DNA of 64,000 nt from NCBI RefSeq assembly GCF_004458765.1, contig NZ_SPJX01000012.1:124001-188000 (forward strand), in the 5' to 3' direction. This document shows positions 26,370 through 34,655 of this stretch, one piece after another (within the stretch, counting starts at the first letter, position 1; each line of letters opens with the position of its first letter). Origin of the DNA: Microvirga pakistanensis (GTDB lineage: Bacteria; Pseudomonadota; Alphaproteobacteria; Rhizobiales; Beijerinckiaceae). The notes beneath the pieces were generated by a model. The model was not told the DNA's origin, did not search any database, and was given only the letters and a program-made list of their open reading frames with translations. Both the position numbers and the translations under genes were made by a program.

Positions 26370-27509
26370 ATGAGCTGGGATTTCAAGTTCGGCATCGAGG
26401 AAGAGTACTTTGTGAACGATGCCGCCAAGCGGGACGTGGCCAAGGGTCGAATCCGGGAATTCTTCGCGTCCTGCCGTGAGCAGCTCGCGGACGGAATCCA
26501 GCCCGAGATGCTCGAGCCTCAGATCGAGATCGCCACCAAGCCGATGGTGGATTTCGCCGAGGCCCGCGCCCAACTCACGGGCCTGCGCTCCTCGGTGGGC
26601 GCGATCGCCCGCGAGTACAATCTCTCCATCATGGCCTCCGGCACGCATCCGCTCGCCGTGTGGTCGCGCGTGCGCGCCAACGCGCAGCCGCGCTACGGCA
26701 AGGTGATGCACGACCTGCAGATGCTCGGCAGCCGCACGGTCCTGTGCGGCATGCATGTGCATGTGGAGGTGCCGGATCTCGCGGCGCGGGTCGACATCAT
26801 GAACCGCATCCAGCCCTATCTGCCGCTGCTGCTGGCGCTCTCCACGTCCTCGCCGTTCTGGCAGGCGCAGCGCACGGGCCTCCTGGGCTACCGGCTCGCG
26901 GCCTACCGTGAGCTGCCGCGCACCGGATTGCCGGACCTGTTCGACGGCGCGGAGGATTACCAGCGCTATATCGACACGCTGGTGGCCGCCCGGGCCATCG
27001 AGAATTCGAGCTATGTGTGGTGGGTGATCCGGCCTTCGCTCAAGCACCCGACCCTCGAGCTGCGCGTGGCCGACAGCTGCACGCGGGTGGACGACACCAT
27101 CGCGATCGCGGCGCTCTATCGCTGCCTCGTGCGCCGCCTGAGCCTCGATGCCACGCTCAATGCCGGCCAGACCGGCGCGTCCCGCGCCATCAACGACGAG
27201 AACAGCTGGCGCGCGATGCGCTACGGCATCCATGGCAGCTTCGTCGACGAGAAGACCCGCAGCGCGAAGCCCGTGCGCGAGATCCTCGACGAGGTGCTGG
27301 ACATGATCCGGGGCGACGCGAAGGAGCTCGGCTGCGAACGCGAGGTCGATCTCGCCCGCTGGATCGTGGCGCGCGGCACCAGCGCCGACCGGCAGCTCAC
27401 CCTCTACACGGAGGCCCTCGGGCGCGGCCTGTCGAGCCGGGATGCCCTAGTCGGCGTGGTCGACTGGCTCTCCGCCGAAACCGTCGGGGACACGGTCGTT
27501 CGGCACTAG
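26370..27509 (+). CDS. ybdK: YbdK-type carboxylate-amine ligase (GCS2 family)
   Basis: A 379-residue ATP-dependent ligase of the GCS2 family. FGIEEEYFVND holds the acidic metal/ATP site, with HVHVEVPD, STSSPFWQAQRTGLLGYR and ELRVADSCTRVDDTIAIAAL further on. E. coli YbdK has weak gamma-glutamylcysteine synthetase activity and its natural substrate is unsettled. The gene lies between rsmE and the plant-type gshA, so two unrelated gamma-glutamyl ligase families are neighbours. Confidence 0.88.
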   Translation: MSWDFKFGIEEEYFVNDAAKRDVAKGRIREFFASCREQLADGIQPEMLEPQIEIATKPMVDFAEARAQLTGLRSSVGAIAREYNLSIMASGTHPLAVWSRVRANAQPRYGKVMHDLQMLGSRTVLCGMHVHVEVPDLAARVDIMNRIQPYLPLLLALSTSSPFWQAQRTGLLGYRLAAYRELPRTGLPDLFDGAEDYQRYIDTLVAARAIENSSYVWWVIRPSLKHPTLELRVADSCTRVDDTIAIAALYRCLVRRLSLDATLNAGQTGASRAINDENSWRAMRYGIHGSFVDEKTRSAKPVREILDEVLDMIRGDAKELGCEREVDLARWIVARGTSADRQLTLYTEALGRGLSSRDALVGVVDWLSAETVGDTVVRH

Positions 27510-27584
27510 GGAATTTGTGCGGACCCTGATTTTCCGCGGCATGGGCCCTCGGCCCGCTCAGAGGGTGCGCTATTCTCAATGGGC

Positions 27585-27632
27585 GCATCGGGTGGGTCCC
27601 GGAAGTGTCGTCCGCTTCCGGGTCCGATGCCA
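27585..27632. repeat. AGCATCGG-type palindromic repeat, GC-rich variant
   Basis: On the minus strand GGCATCGGACCCGGAAGCGG and a return arm ACTTCCGGGACCCACCCGAT form a long imperfect hairpin. It aligns with the family centred on GCATCGGACCC-AAGTGGA. It lies between the ybdK-type gene and gshA and could reduce read-through. Confidence 0.6.
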
Positions 27633-27756
27633 GGGCGCAAAACCGGCCCCGCATTTTGTGGGACGAACTCTCGTTGCAGCTTGGCCTTAACCCGCCTATC
27701 TAGTCACGATCCCTGAGTCGGCGCGCCTTGAACGCGCTTTTTGGATGAGGTGATGT

Positions 27757-29127
27757 ATGGCGCGGGACGTATCCGATACGACCCCCATCGGCGCGCGGGC
27801 TGAGCTCGTGGAGTGGATCGCGGAAGGCGAGAAGCCACGCGACAGGTGGCGGTTGGGGACCGAGCACGAGAAGGTTCCCTTCTACGAGGCGGACGAATCC
27901 CCCGTTCCCTACGACGGCGGACGCGGCATTCGCGCGCTCCTCGAAGGCTTGCAGGCGCGCACCGGCTGGTCCGCCATCATGGAGGACGAGCATCCGATCG
28001 GGTTGTTCGACGAAGCCGGCGGCGGCGCGATCTCGCTGGAGCCCGGCGGCCAGTTCGAGCTCTCCGGCGCGCCGCTCAAGACGCTGCACGAGACGGCCTG
28101 CGAAACCGCGCGGCACCTCGCCGACGTTAAGGCGATCGGCGAGAGCCTCGGCATCCGATTCCTCACACTCGGCATGAGCCCCTTGTGGACACGCGCCGAA
28201 ACGCCCGTCATGCCCAAGAAGCGCTATGGCATCATGACGAACTACATGCCGAAGGTCGGCTCGCTCGGCCTCGACATGATGTACCGCACGTCCACCGTGC
28301 AGGTGAACATGGACTACGCGTCCGAGGCCGACATGGTGAAGAAGCTGCGCGTCTCGCTCGCGTTGCAGCCGGTCGCGACGGCGATCTTCGCGAACTCGCC
28401 CTTCACCGAGGGCAAGCCCAACGGCTATCTCTCCATGCGCTCGAACATCTGGCTCGATACGGACCGGGACCGCACGGGCATGATGGCCTTCGCGTTCGAG
28501 GACGGCTTCGGCTACGAGCGCTATGTGGACTGGGCGCTGGACGTGCCGATGTATTTCGTCAAGCGCGGCGCGACCTATCACGACGTGACCGGCGCCTCGT
28601 TCCGGGATCTTCTCGCCGGCAGGCTCGCGCCGTTGCCGGGCGAGCGCGCGACCCGGTCCGACTGGGCGAACCACGTTTCGACCCTGTTCCCGGAAGTGCG
28701 CCTGAAGCGCTATCTCGAAATGCGTGGCGCGGATGTGGGCGGCCTCGAGCACATCGTGGCGCTCTCCGCCTTCTGGACGGGACTGCTCTACGACGAGGCT
28801 GCGCTCGACGGAGCCTGGGAGCTCGTGAAAGGCTGGAGCGCGGATGAGCGCGAGCGGCTGCGCGCCGATGTGCCGAAACTCGCGCTGAAAGCGCAGATTG
28901 CCGGGCGCAATGTCCAGGACATCGCGCGCGACGCGCTCGCGCTCTCGCGCGAAGGCCTCAAGCGCCGCGCCTGCCTCGACGAGGCCGGGCAGGACGAGAC
29001 GAAGCATCTCGCCTATGCCGAAGAGATCGTCCTCTCGGGACGGACAGCGGCCGAGCGGCTCCTGGAGCTTTACCATGAACGATGGGGAGGATCGGTGCTC
29101 CCGGCCTTCCGGGACTGCGTGTTCTGA
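27757..29127 (+). CDS. gshA: Glutamate--cysteine ligase, plant/alphaproteobacterial type
   Basis: Gamma-glutamylcysteine synthetase, the first step of glutathione synthesis. The 456-residue sequence matches the class shared by plants and alphaproteobacteria: WRLGTEHEKVPF near 29, ISLEPGGQFELSGAP, MPKKRYGIMTNYMPKVGS, TVQVNMDY and ALQPVATAIFANSPFTEGKP. The final cysteine in FRDCVF corresponds to the redox-sensitive region of this class. It has its own 247-bp upstream region with one palindromic repeat. Confidence 0.95.
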   Translation: MARDVSDTTPIGARAELVEWIAEGEKPRDRWRLGTEHEKVPFYEADESPVPYDGGRGIRALLEGLQARTGWSAIMEDEHPIGLFDEAGGGAISLEPGGQFELSGAPLKTLHETACETARHLADVKAIGESLGIRFLTLGMSPLWTRAETPVMPKKRYGIMTNYMPKVGSLGLDMMYRTSTVQVNMDYASEADMVKKLRVSLALQPVATAIFANSPFTEGKPNGYLSMRSNIWLDTDRDRTGMMAFAFEDGFGYERYVDWALDVPMYFVKRGATYHDVTGASFRDLLAGRLAPLPGERATRSDWANHVSTLFPEVRLKRYLEMRGADVGGLEHIVALSAFWTGLLYDEAALDGAWELVKGWSADERERLRADVPKLALKAQIAGRNVQDIARDALALSREGLKRRACLDEAGQDETKHLAYAEEIVLSGRTAAERLLELYHERWGGSVLPAFRDCVF

Positions 29128-29128
29128 G

Positions 29129-29200
29129 AGAGCCGAAGCGGGTCCGTGCCGGCGCCGGCGGCGCCCCGTCATCGGGGGCGGGGAACGGACCGATGCTCTA
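29129..29200. repeat. AGCATCGG-related palindrome with GC-rich core
   Basis: GAAGCGGGTCCGTGCCGG returns as GGGAACGGACCGATGCTCTA. The right edge matches the family arm TAGAGCATCGGACC and contains the TAG stop codon of the diguanylate cyclase gene at 29198-29200. It separates convergent gshA and cyclase genes. Confidence 0.5.
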
Positions 29201-30691
29201 GGCGGCGGTCGCGATGGCAACGCGATTGCGGCCGTCCTGCTTGGCCTGATAGAGCGCCTTGTCGGCCATCTCGATGAGACTGGCCGGGCTCGTGTTGGAA
29301 GGGTCGGCGGCAGGCGATTGCGTGACGCTGCCGATGCTGATCGTGAGGGTGTACGATGGTGAATTGGCCTCGTGATGCACGGCCAGCGCCTCGACGCTCG
29401 CACGGATCCTCTCGGCGATCGTCGCGGCGCCGCTCGCATCCGTGCCCGGCAGCAGCACGACGATCTCCTCGCCTCCGTAGCGGGCCACCAGATCGCCGGG
29501 GCGCCTCGCGCCGTCCGCGATCACCCTTGCCACCTTGCGCAGGCATTCGTCGCCCTGCTGGTGCCCGTAGAAATCGTTGTAGGACTTGAACTGATCGACA
29601 TCGATCAGAAGCAGCGAGAGCGGCGTTCCGTCCCGCGCGGCGCGCAGCCATTCGATTTCCAGCCGCAAGTCGAAGGTGCGACGGTTGGCGAGACCCGTCA
29701 GGGGGTCCGTTGCGGCGAGCACGGCGAGTTCGGCCTCAGCCTGCTCGCGGCGCCGCAATTCGCGGGCGAGCCTCCAGCCCAGCAGGCCGATGATGACGAT
29801 GAGAATGGCCACGCCGAGCGAGCGGATCTGAAACTCCATGGTCCAGTTCCTCAGGGCCTCTTCCTGCCCGACGGCTGCCAGGAGCACGACCGGATAGACG
29901 TGGTTGCGCTGGTAGCCGGCGAGACGCGGCATCCCGTCCACGGGAGAGAGATAAGGCTGGGAGCCGGAGGGGCTGCCGTCCAGCAGCCATGGGGGTGGAG
30001 GTGGCGTGGTGCCGATCACGGATGCGTCATAAGGGTAGCGCGACAGGATCCTCCCCCTCTCTAAGGTGCTGACCATCACGATCGTTCCCTGGGAGCCGAG
30101 GTCGATGCGACCGAAGAAATTCGCGAAGTAGCGAGGCGGAATGCTGACCTGGACGACGCCGGCGAAACTGCCGTCGGGCCTGTCGAGGCGACGGGACAGG
30201 GTCAGCACCCGGTCGCCCCCGAGCGGATCCTGAACGAGCGGCCCGAAGAACCATTTACCGTCCGGCGAGGCGGCATGATGCCGGAAGAACGCCAGATCCC
30301 TGACGTTCACCCGGCTGTGGCCCGGAAGCGAGCTGGCAAGGACGAAGCCATCCTCGCCATAGACCGTGAGGGACTTCAGGGCCTGAAGGGTCTGAATGCG
30401 CTCGGAGAGAAATTCCTCCATGGGCCGTATGTCGACATGGTCGACCGCCTGGCGCTCCAGGCGGTCGACCATGTCGACCAGGATGGCGTCGGCCCGGTTG
30501 AAGGTGTCTTCCGCATGCTGGGCCAGGGACTTGGCGAGGTTGCTCATCTCGCCCTCGATCCGGACGAATTCCTGCTGGCGCTCGGTCCAGTCCCTCCAGC
30601 CCTCGAGGGCGACGATGGCGAGGCATACGACCGTGACGAAGATCTTGAGCCATCGGGACGATGAATAGGCCTTGGAAGGAGGGGAAAGCAT
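29198..30691 (-). CDS. Membrane diguanylate cyclase with periplasmic sensor
   Basis: A 497-residue protein with a transmembrane helix at about 15-31, a periplasmic dCache/CHASE-like region (about 35-285, containing YGEDGFVLASS, FGPLVQDPLGG and FAGVVQVSIPPRYF), a second helix at 293-308 and a GGDEF domain from about 328. The active-site loop reads GGEEI (406-410), an active variant, and RPGD (397-400), five residues before it, is the c-di-GMP inhibitory site. It should make c-di-GMP in response to an unknown external ligand. The PilZ protein at 2.3 kb is a possible effector, by inference only. Its stop lies in a palindromic repeat. Confidence 0.92.
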   Translation of the reverse strand: MLSPPSKAYSSSRWLKIFVTVVCLAIVALEGWRDWTERQQEFVRIEGEMSNLAKSLAQHAEDTFNRADAILVDMVDRLERQAVDHVDIRPMEEFLSERIQTLQALKSLTVYGEDGFVLASSLPGHSRVNVRDLAFFRHHAASPDGKWFFGPLVQDPLGGDRVLTLSRRLDRPDGSFAGVVQVSIPPRYFANFFGRIDLGSQGTIVMVSTLERGRILSRYPYDASVIGTTPPPPPWLLDGSPSGSQPYLSPVDGMPRLAGYQRNHVYPVVLLAAVGQEEALRNWTMEFQIRSLGVAILIVIIGLLGWRLARELRRREQAEAELAVLAATDPLTGLANRRTFDLRLEIEWLRAARDGTPLSLLLIDVDQFKSYNDFYGHQQGDECLRKVARVIADGARRPGDLVARYGGEEIVVLLPGTDASGAATIAERIRASVEALAVHHEANSPSYTLTISIGSVTQSPAADPSNTSPASLIEMADKALYQAKQDGRNRVAIATAA

Positions 30692-30707
30692 CAGTCCCGG
30701 TCTCCCG

Positions 30708-31025
30708 TCACGTGCCGGCGAACTTGAGGCCGAGGATGCCGGCGACGATCAGGCCGATGCAGCCGAGGCGGAGCGCCGTGGCGGGCTCGCCCAGGAGAAC
30801 GATGCCGAGGAGGGCGGTGCCGACGGTTCCGATGCCGGTCCAGACGGCATATCCGGTTCCGACGGGGAGGCTCTTGAGGGCGATTCCGAGGAGCAGGACG
30901 CTGGCCACCATGCTGATGGCGGTCAGCACCGAGGGCACGAGCCGCGTGAATCCGTCGGTATATTTGAGCCCGATCGCCCACCCGACCTCGAGAAGACCCG
31001 CCAAAAACAGATAAACCCACGCCAT
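30708..31025 (-). CDS. sugE: SMR exporter of the SugE/Gdx type
   Basis: A 105-residue, four-helix small multidrug resistance protein. The essential proton/substrate glutamate is E13 in [17 protein letters not shown]; the [11 protein letters not shown] segment is typical of the Gdx/SugE branch, whose characterised members export guanidinium. The assignment to that branch rather than Qac-type exporters is from these motifs. No guanidine riboswitch was recognised upstream. A 16-bp hairpin lies just before its start. Confidence 0.88.
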   Translation of the reverse strand: MAWVYLFLAGLLEVGWAIGLKYTDGFTRLVPSVLTAISMVASVLLLGIALKSLPVGTGYAVWTGIGTVGTALLGIVLLGEPATALRLGCIGLIVAGILGLKFAGT

Positions 31026-31036
31026 ACAGGTCTCAC

Positions 31037-31052
31037 GTCACCATCCGGTGAC
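31037..31052 (-). promoter_or_regulatory. Hairpin next to the sugE ribosome binding region
   Basis: GTCACC and GGTGAC form a perfect 6-bp stem with a 4-base loop, 11 bases before the sugE start codon. It could mask ribosome binding. The loop is GGAT, not the ACGR of guanidine-II riboswitches. Confidence 0.3.
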
Positions 31053-31070
31053 ACCCCTTTTCCGAGATGC

Positions 31071-31160
31071 TAAAGCACCGGACCCAAAAGTGGACTTGCA
31101 CTATCAGGGTCGATCCGATGCTTGCTTTCTTCAATGAGAGCGTCGTTCGGGTCGCTGACG
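31071..31160. repeat. AGCATCGG-type palindromic repeat, copy 3
   Basis: TAAAGCACCGGACCCAAAAG, TGGACTTGCA, a return arm GGTCGATCCGATGCTT and the tail AATGAGAGCGTCGTTCGG. It aligns along its length with the copy at 42539-42617. Confidence 0.75.
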
Positions 31161-31304
31161 CGGCCCTCTGGATCCGCACGATGCTCTGACGCGAGGCCCC
31201 CCTTGCGCTTCTTGAGATATACAGGGCGTCCGCATGCGTCTCAATAGTAGCTGCCATTGCAGAAATGCCCACGGGTGAGGCCGGGGCGGGCGCTCCGCGC
31301 GGGG

Positions 31305-31604
31305 TCAGTTCACAGGTTCGTCCGAGGGGCGGACGGAGGGGCCCAGGGAGGCATAGGGGTTGAAGGGCTCGTAGATCTGATGCTTCCACGAGTCCCCGCA
31401 ATTGATGCAGATCGAGCGGATCATGTGGTTGCTCTGCTCCAGGCGCTTGAGCAGTTTCTCCTGCCGCTTGAGAGCCTCGTTCTGCTCGGATTCGTAGCCG
31501 GAGGGACGCACCGTCAGCTGCAACCCTTTTTCGTCTGGCGCTCCCTGAGCAAAGGCCATGCCCGGCACCCCCATGAGCAGGACAGCGAAAAGAAAATGGC
31601 GCAT
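31305..31604 (-). CDS. Small secreted protein of unknown function
   Basis: A 99-residue protein with a signal peptide (MRHFLFAVLLMGVPGMAFAQ, cleavage after AFA or AQ). The mature part has a charged helix likely to be coiled coil (ESEQNEALKRQEKLLKRLEQ) and one CINC pair that could be redox-active or bind metal. The ATG at 31602-31604 is preceded by GAGGAG at good spacing and is preferred to the longer frame. No family is recognised. Confidence 0.7.
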   Translation of the reverse strand: MRHFLFAVLLMGVPGMAFAQGAPDEKGLQLTVRPSGYESEQNEALKRQEKLLKRLEQSNHMIRSICINCGDSWKHQIYEPFNPYASLGPSVRPSDEPVN

Positions 31605-31767
31605 CGGGCTCCTCGCAAGCACTTCGAATATTCCTGACAGGACGCCATGCGGTTCCATTACGTCAAGAGCCAAAAGTGGGATCGGACGATAGGAAGCAGG
31701 CTCTGCCCGGCACGGACGAAAAGTTCCATGCCCGTCTAAAAATATATTCTGTTGCTGAGGATTCGAA

Positions 31768-31785
31768 CCTCTCGATTCGGAGAGG
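31768..31785. repeat. Small palindrome with tRNA-like flank
   Basis: CCTCTC and GAGAGG form a 6-bp stem around GATTCG. It overlaps GGATTCGAACC (31759-31769), the complement of a tRNA T-loop. No full tRNA cloverleaf can be drawn. Confidence 0.3.
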
Positions 31786-31845
31786 TGGTGGAGGCGAACG
31801 GCTGCCTAGATGGCCCATAACGAAGCAACAACCATGGGCTGAAGC

Positions 31846-34602
31846 ATGATCCGTTCGAATGCTAACCTAGCGGCAACTACATTGGTGCCCCGAGCCGCTA
31901 TTATACGGTCAGCAGCTGTCACATCGGCGATCCTTCTCCTGGCGTCCGGCGCTTTGACGCAAACGGCGCTGGCGAGTTGCAGCAGCGCAGGAAAGACCAT
32001 CACCTGTTCAGGAACGACAACAGCCGCCGATGCGCCGATCGCGAGGACAACGAGCGGAGGCACCATCATCATCGAAGGGAATGCGGCCGCGAGCGGCTCG
32101 ACGGGTTTCGCGGTCCTCGGCCGCGGCGAGGGAACACGTTTGATCAACAGGGGATCCTTGAGCGCGATAGGCCCGTCGCTGGATGGCCTGGAGGTGCTCG
32201 GCAACCGGAATACGATCACCAACAACGGCAGCGTCCGGACATCCGGACATTCCGCCAGCGCCCTCCATGCTCTCGGGAACAGCAACATCCTTTTGAATAC
32301 CGGAACGCTCAATACGGGCACGGGTGGCGCGGCCATCGGGATCTTCGCCGAAGGAGCCGGGAACAGAGCGACCAACCAGGGCACCATCGTCACGGGTGGG
32401 GGTGGCGCCGAGGGCCTATCGGCCTATGGGGACCGCAATGTGCTCACCAATGCCGGCGCCATCGCCACATTTGGTCCGGTCGGAAACGGAATTCGCGTCC
32501 ACGGCAACAACAACTCCATCCTCAACACGGGGAATGTCACGACGTCAGGCGTGGAGGGGCGGGGCATCAAGGTCGATGCGGGGACCGGCAACGTCGTCGT
32601 CAATCGTGGGACGATCGATACGTCGGGGAATCGTGCCTACGGCATTTGGGTTGCGAGCAGGGCCGGCGAGACGACCACGATCATCAATGAAAGCAGCGGC
32701 ATCATCCGCAGCCGGAACGACAAGTTCTTCAAGTTCGATGCGGGCAATGAAAGCGTCCGGAATTTCGGCACCCTGAGCGCGCCGGGCGGCGGGGCCGCTG
32801 CCGATCTCGGCGCCGGCAGCGACTCGTTTCTGATCGGCGCGAGCTCCCGCATCACGGGCTTCGTCGATGCGAGCGACGGCACGGACACGTTTGCCCTAGG
32901 GGGCTCGGCGAACGCATCGTTCGATGCCGCGTTGATCGGCGCCGGCGCGCAATATCGAAATTTCGAAACCTATGAGAAGCTGGGCCCGTCCACCTGGGTC
33001 GTGACCGGCAGCAACGACGGCGTCATGCCGTGGCATGTGCGCCAGGGCAGCCTCCTGGTGACGGGCGTCATGGGCGGTGCGGACATGAATGTGTATGGCG
33101 GCGCGACGCTCGGCGGCAGCGGCACCGTCGGGAGCATCAATGCCCGCGCAGGCAGCACATTGACGCCCGGCATGAACGGCATCGCCTCCCTTGCCGTCAC
33201 CGGCAATGTGCTCATCGCCAACGGCACCGTCTACAAGATCGATCTCGATGCGTCTCTCCGCAGCGACAGGATCGTGGCCGAGGGCAGCGCCGATGTTCGG
33301 GGCGGCACCGTGCAGGTGAATACGTTGCCGGGAGATTACAGGCCGGGCAGCCGCTGGACCATCCTCACGGCCAGGGACGGAGTCACCGGGCAGTTCTTGC
33401 GTGCAACCACCACCCTGGCTTTCTTCAGGCCCGTGTTGAGCAAGGACGGGAACAACATCTATCTCGGGCTCCTGCGCATCCAGCGCACGCTTCCCGACAA
33501 CAGGCCGACGCCCGCTCCGTTCGACTCGGTGACGGAGGATGAGCTCTCCGACGTTCTCGACCAGACCTCCGGTGCGCCGATCGTCGGCGCCAACGGAACG
33601 ATCCTCGTGCACGACGATCTCTTCCGGGCCGCCGTGCTCTGTCGCCTGCGCTGCTCGGAAGGCCTGCCGACCTTCAGCACGTTGAATCTGGTTACCGCAG
33701 CCTATGCCGCGGACCTGCCCGGCAGGCCGGTGACCACCACGCGGATTCCCGTGCCCGCTCCGCAGACCGCACAAGACTGGGCCATATGGGCGAAGGCCGT
33801 CGGCTCCTGGGGCTCGACGGACGCGACCGCCACGTCCCATGCGCTCGAGCGCAGCACGGCGGGTCTGGTGGCAGGCATCGACAGCGGTTTCGGCACGCCG
33901 TATCGCTTGGGCCTCGCGGTAGGCTATTTCTCGACGGATCTCGATGTCGCCACGCTGGCATCCGGCGGCACCGTGGAGAGCCTGCACATCGGCCTCTATG
34001 GCTCCGCCGCCTTCGGTACGCTCAACCTGCGCGGCGGCGTCGCTTACGCCCACCATGACGTGGACATGACGCGCGACATCCGGTTCACGGGCTTCTCCGG
34101 GACCAACCGTTCCAGCAGCTCAACGGATTCCATCCAGGCCTTCGGGGAACTCGGCTATGAGATCCTGCTGAGCGACAGGGTCGTGCTCGAACCGTTCGTA
34201 GGCCTGGCGCATGTTCATGTGGCAGGGCGCGGCGTCGTGGAGGAAGGCTCCGATCTCGCCGTCGCGGGGGAGGTTCACTCCTTCGACACCACCTATTCGA
34301 CCCTGGGCGCACGCCTGATCGCCACGATGCCGACGCAAGCCGGCACGGTGACCTTCAAGGGATTGCTCGGATGGCGTCACGCCTTCGGCGACATTGTGCC
34401 GAAGGCGACCTTCTCCTATGCGGGCGACGGGCGTCCGTTCCTGGTGACCGGCGCGTCCATCGACAAGGACAGTCTTGTGATGGAAGCGGGCCTGAACTGG
34501 GAGATGCGCAGGAACATGACGGTGAACGTGAGCTATTCGGGCGCCATCGGCCGGCGCGACCAGGAACACACGGTCAGAGCCGGCCTGACGGTCCGGTTTT
34601 GA
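31846..34602 (+). CDS. Autotransporter (type V secretion) protein
   Basis: A 918-residue outer-membrane autotransporter. The first 44 residues include an extended signal sequence ending LTQTALAS. The passenger (about 45-560) has short repeated turns (NRNTITNNGSVRTSG, NSNILLNTGTL, NRATNQGTIVTGG, NNNSILNTGNVTTSG) typical of a right-handed beta-helix, followed by the PATR-like GSLLVTGVMGG, GGSGTVGSI and YKIDLD segments. The beta-barrel occupies about 640-918 (WAIWAKAVGSWGS onward) and ends in VRF with the required terminal aromatic residue. The passenger probably acts at the cell surface, perhaps in adhesion; no protease triad is apparent. Confidence 0.9.
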   Translation: MIRSNANLAATTLVPRAAIIRSAAVTSAILLLASGALTQTALASCSSAGKTITCSGTTTAADAPIARTTSGGTIIIEGNAAASGSTGFAVLGRGEGTRLINRGSLSAIGPSLDGLEVLGNRNTITNNGSVRTSGHSASALHALGNSNILLNTGTLNTGTGGAAIGIFAEGAGNRATNQGTIVTGGGGAEGLSAYGDRNVLTNAGAIATFGPVGNGIRVHGNNNSILNTGNVTTSGVEGRGIKVDAGTGNVVVNRGTIDTSGNRAYGIWVASRAGETTTIINESSGIIRSRNDKFFKFDAGNESVRNFGTLSAPGGGAAADLGAGSDSFLIGASSRITGFVDASDGTDTFALGGSANASFDAALIGAGAQYRNFETYEKLGPSTWVVTGSNDGVMPWHVRQGSLLVTGVMGGADMNVYGGATLGGSGTVGSINARAGSTLTPGMNGIASLAVTGNVLIANGTVYKIDLDASLRSDRIVAEGSADVRGGTVQVNTLPGDYRPGSRWTILTARDGVTGQFLRATTTLAFFRPVLSKDGNNIYLGLLRIQRTLPDNRPTPAPFDSVTEDELSDVLDQTSGAPIVGANGTILVHDDLFRAAVLCRLRCSEGLPTFSTLNLVTAAYAADLPGRPVTTTRIPVPAPQTAQDWAIWAKAVGSWGSTDATATSHALERSTAGLVAGIDSGFGTPYRLGLAVGYFSTDLDVATLASGGTVESLHIGLYGSAAFGTLNLRGGVAYAHHDVDMTRDIRFTGFSGTNRSSSSTDSIQAFGELGYEILLSDRVVLEPFVGLAHVHVAGRGVVEEGSDLAVAGEVHSFDTTYSTLGARLIATMPTQAGTVTFKGLLGWRHAFGDIVPKATFSYAGDGRPFLVTGASIDKDSLVMEAGLNWEMRRNMTVNVSYSGAIGRRDQEHTVRAGLTVRF

Positions 34603-34608
34603 ACATCG

Positions 34609-34636
34609 GCGGCGCAGGTCTTGCGGCCTGCGCCGC
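34609..34636. terminator. Bidirectional hairpin between autotransporter and glycosidase genes
   Basis: GCGGCGCAGG (34609-34618) and CCTGCGCCGC (34627-34636) form a 10-bp stem with an 8-base loop between two convergent stop codons. It is a likely shared terminator. Confidence 0.6.
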
Positions 34637-34655
34637 TGCTCTCTGATTGCTGTCC

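Noticed and set aside
31026..31070. A guanidine riboswitch before the sugE gene
   Set aside because: The hairpin has a GGAT loop, not ACGR, and there is no second hairpin or ykkC-like core, so a riboswitch is not supported.
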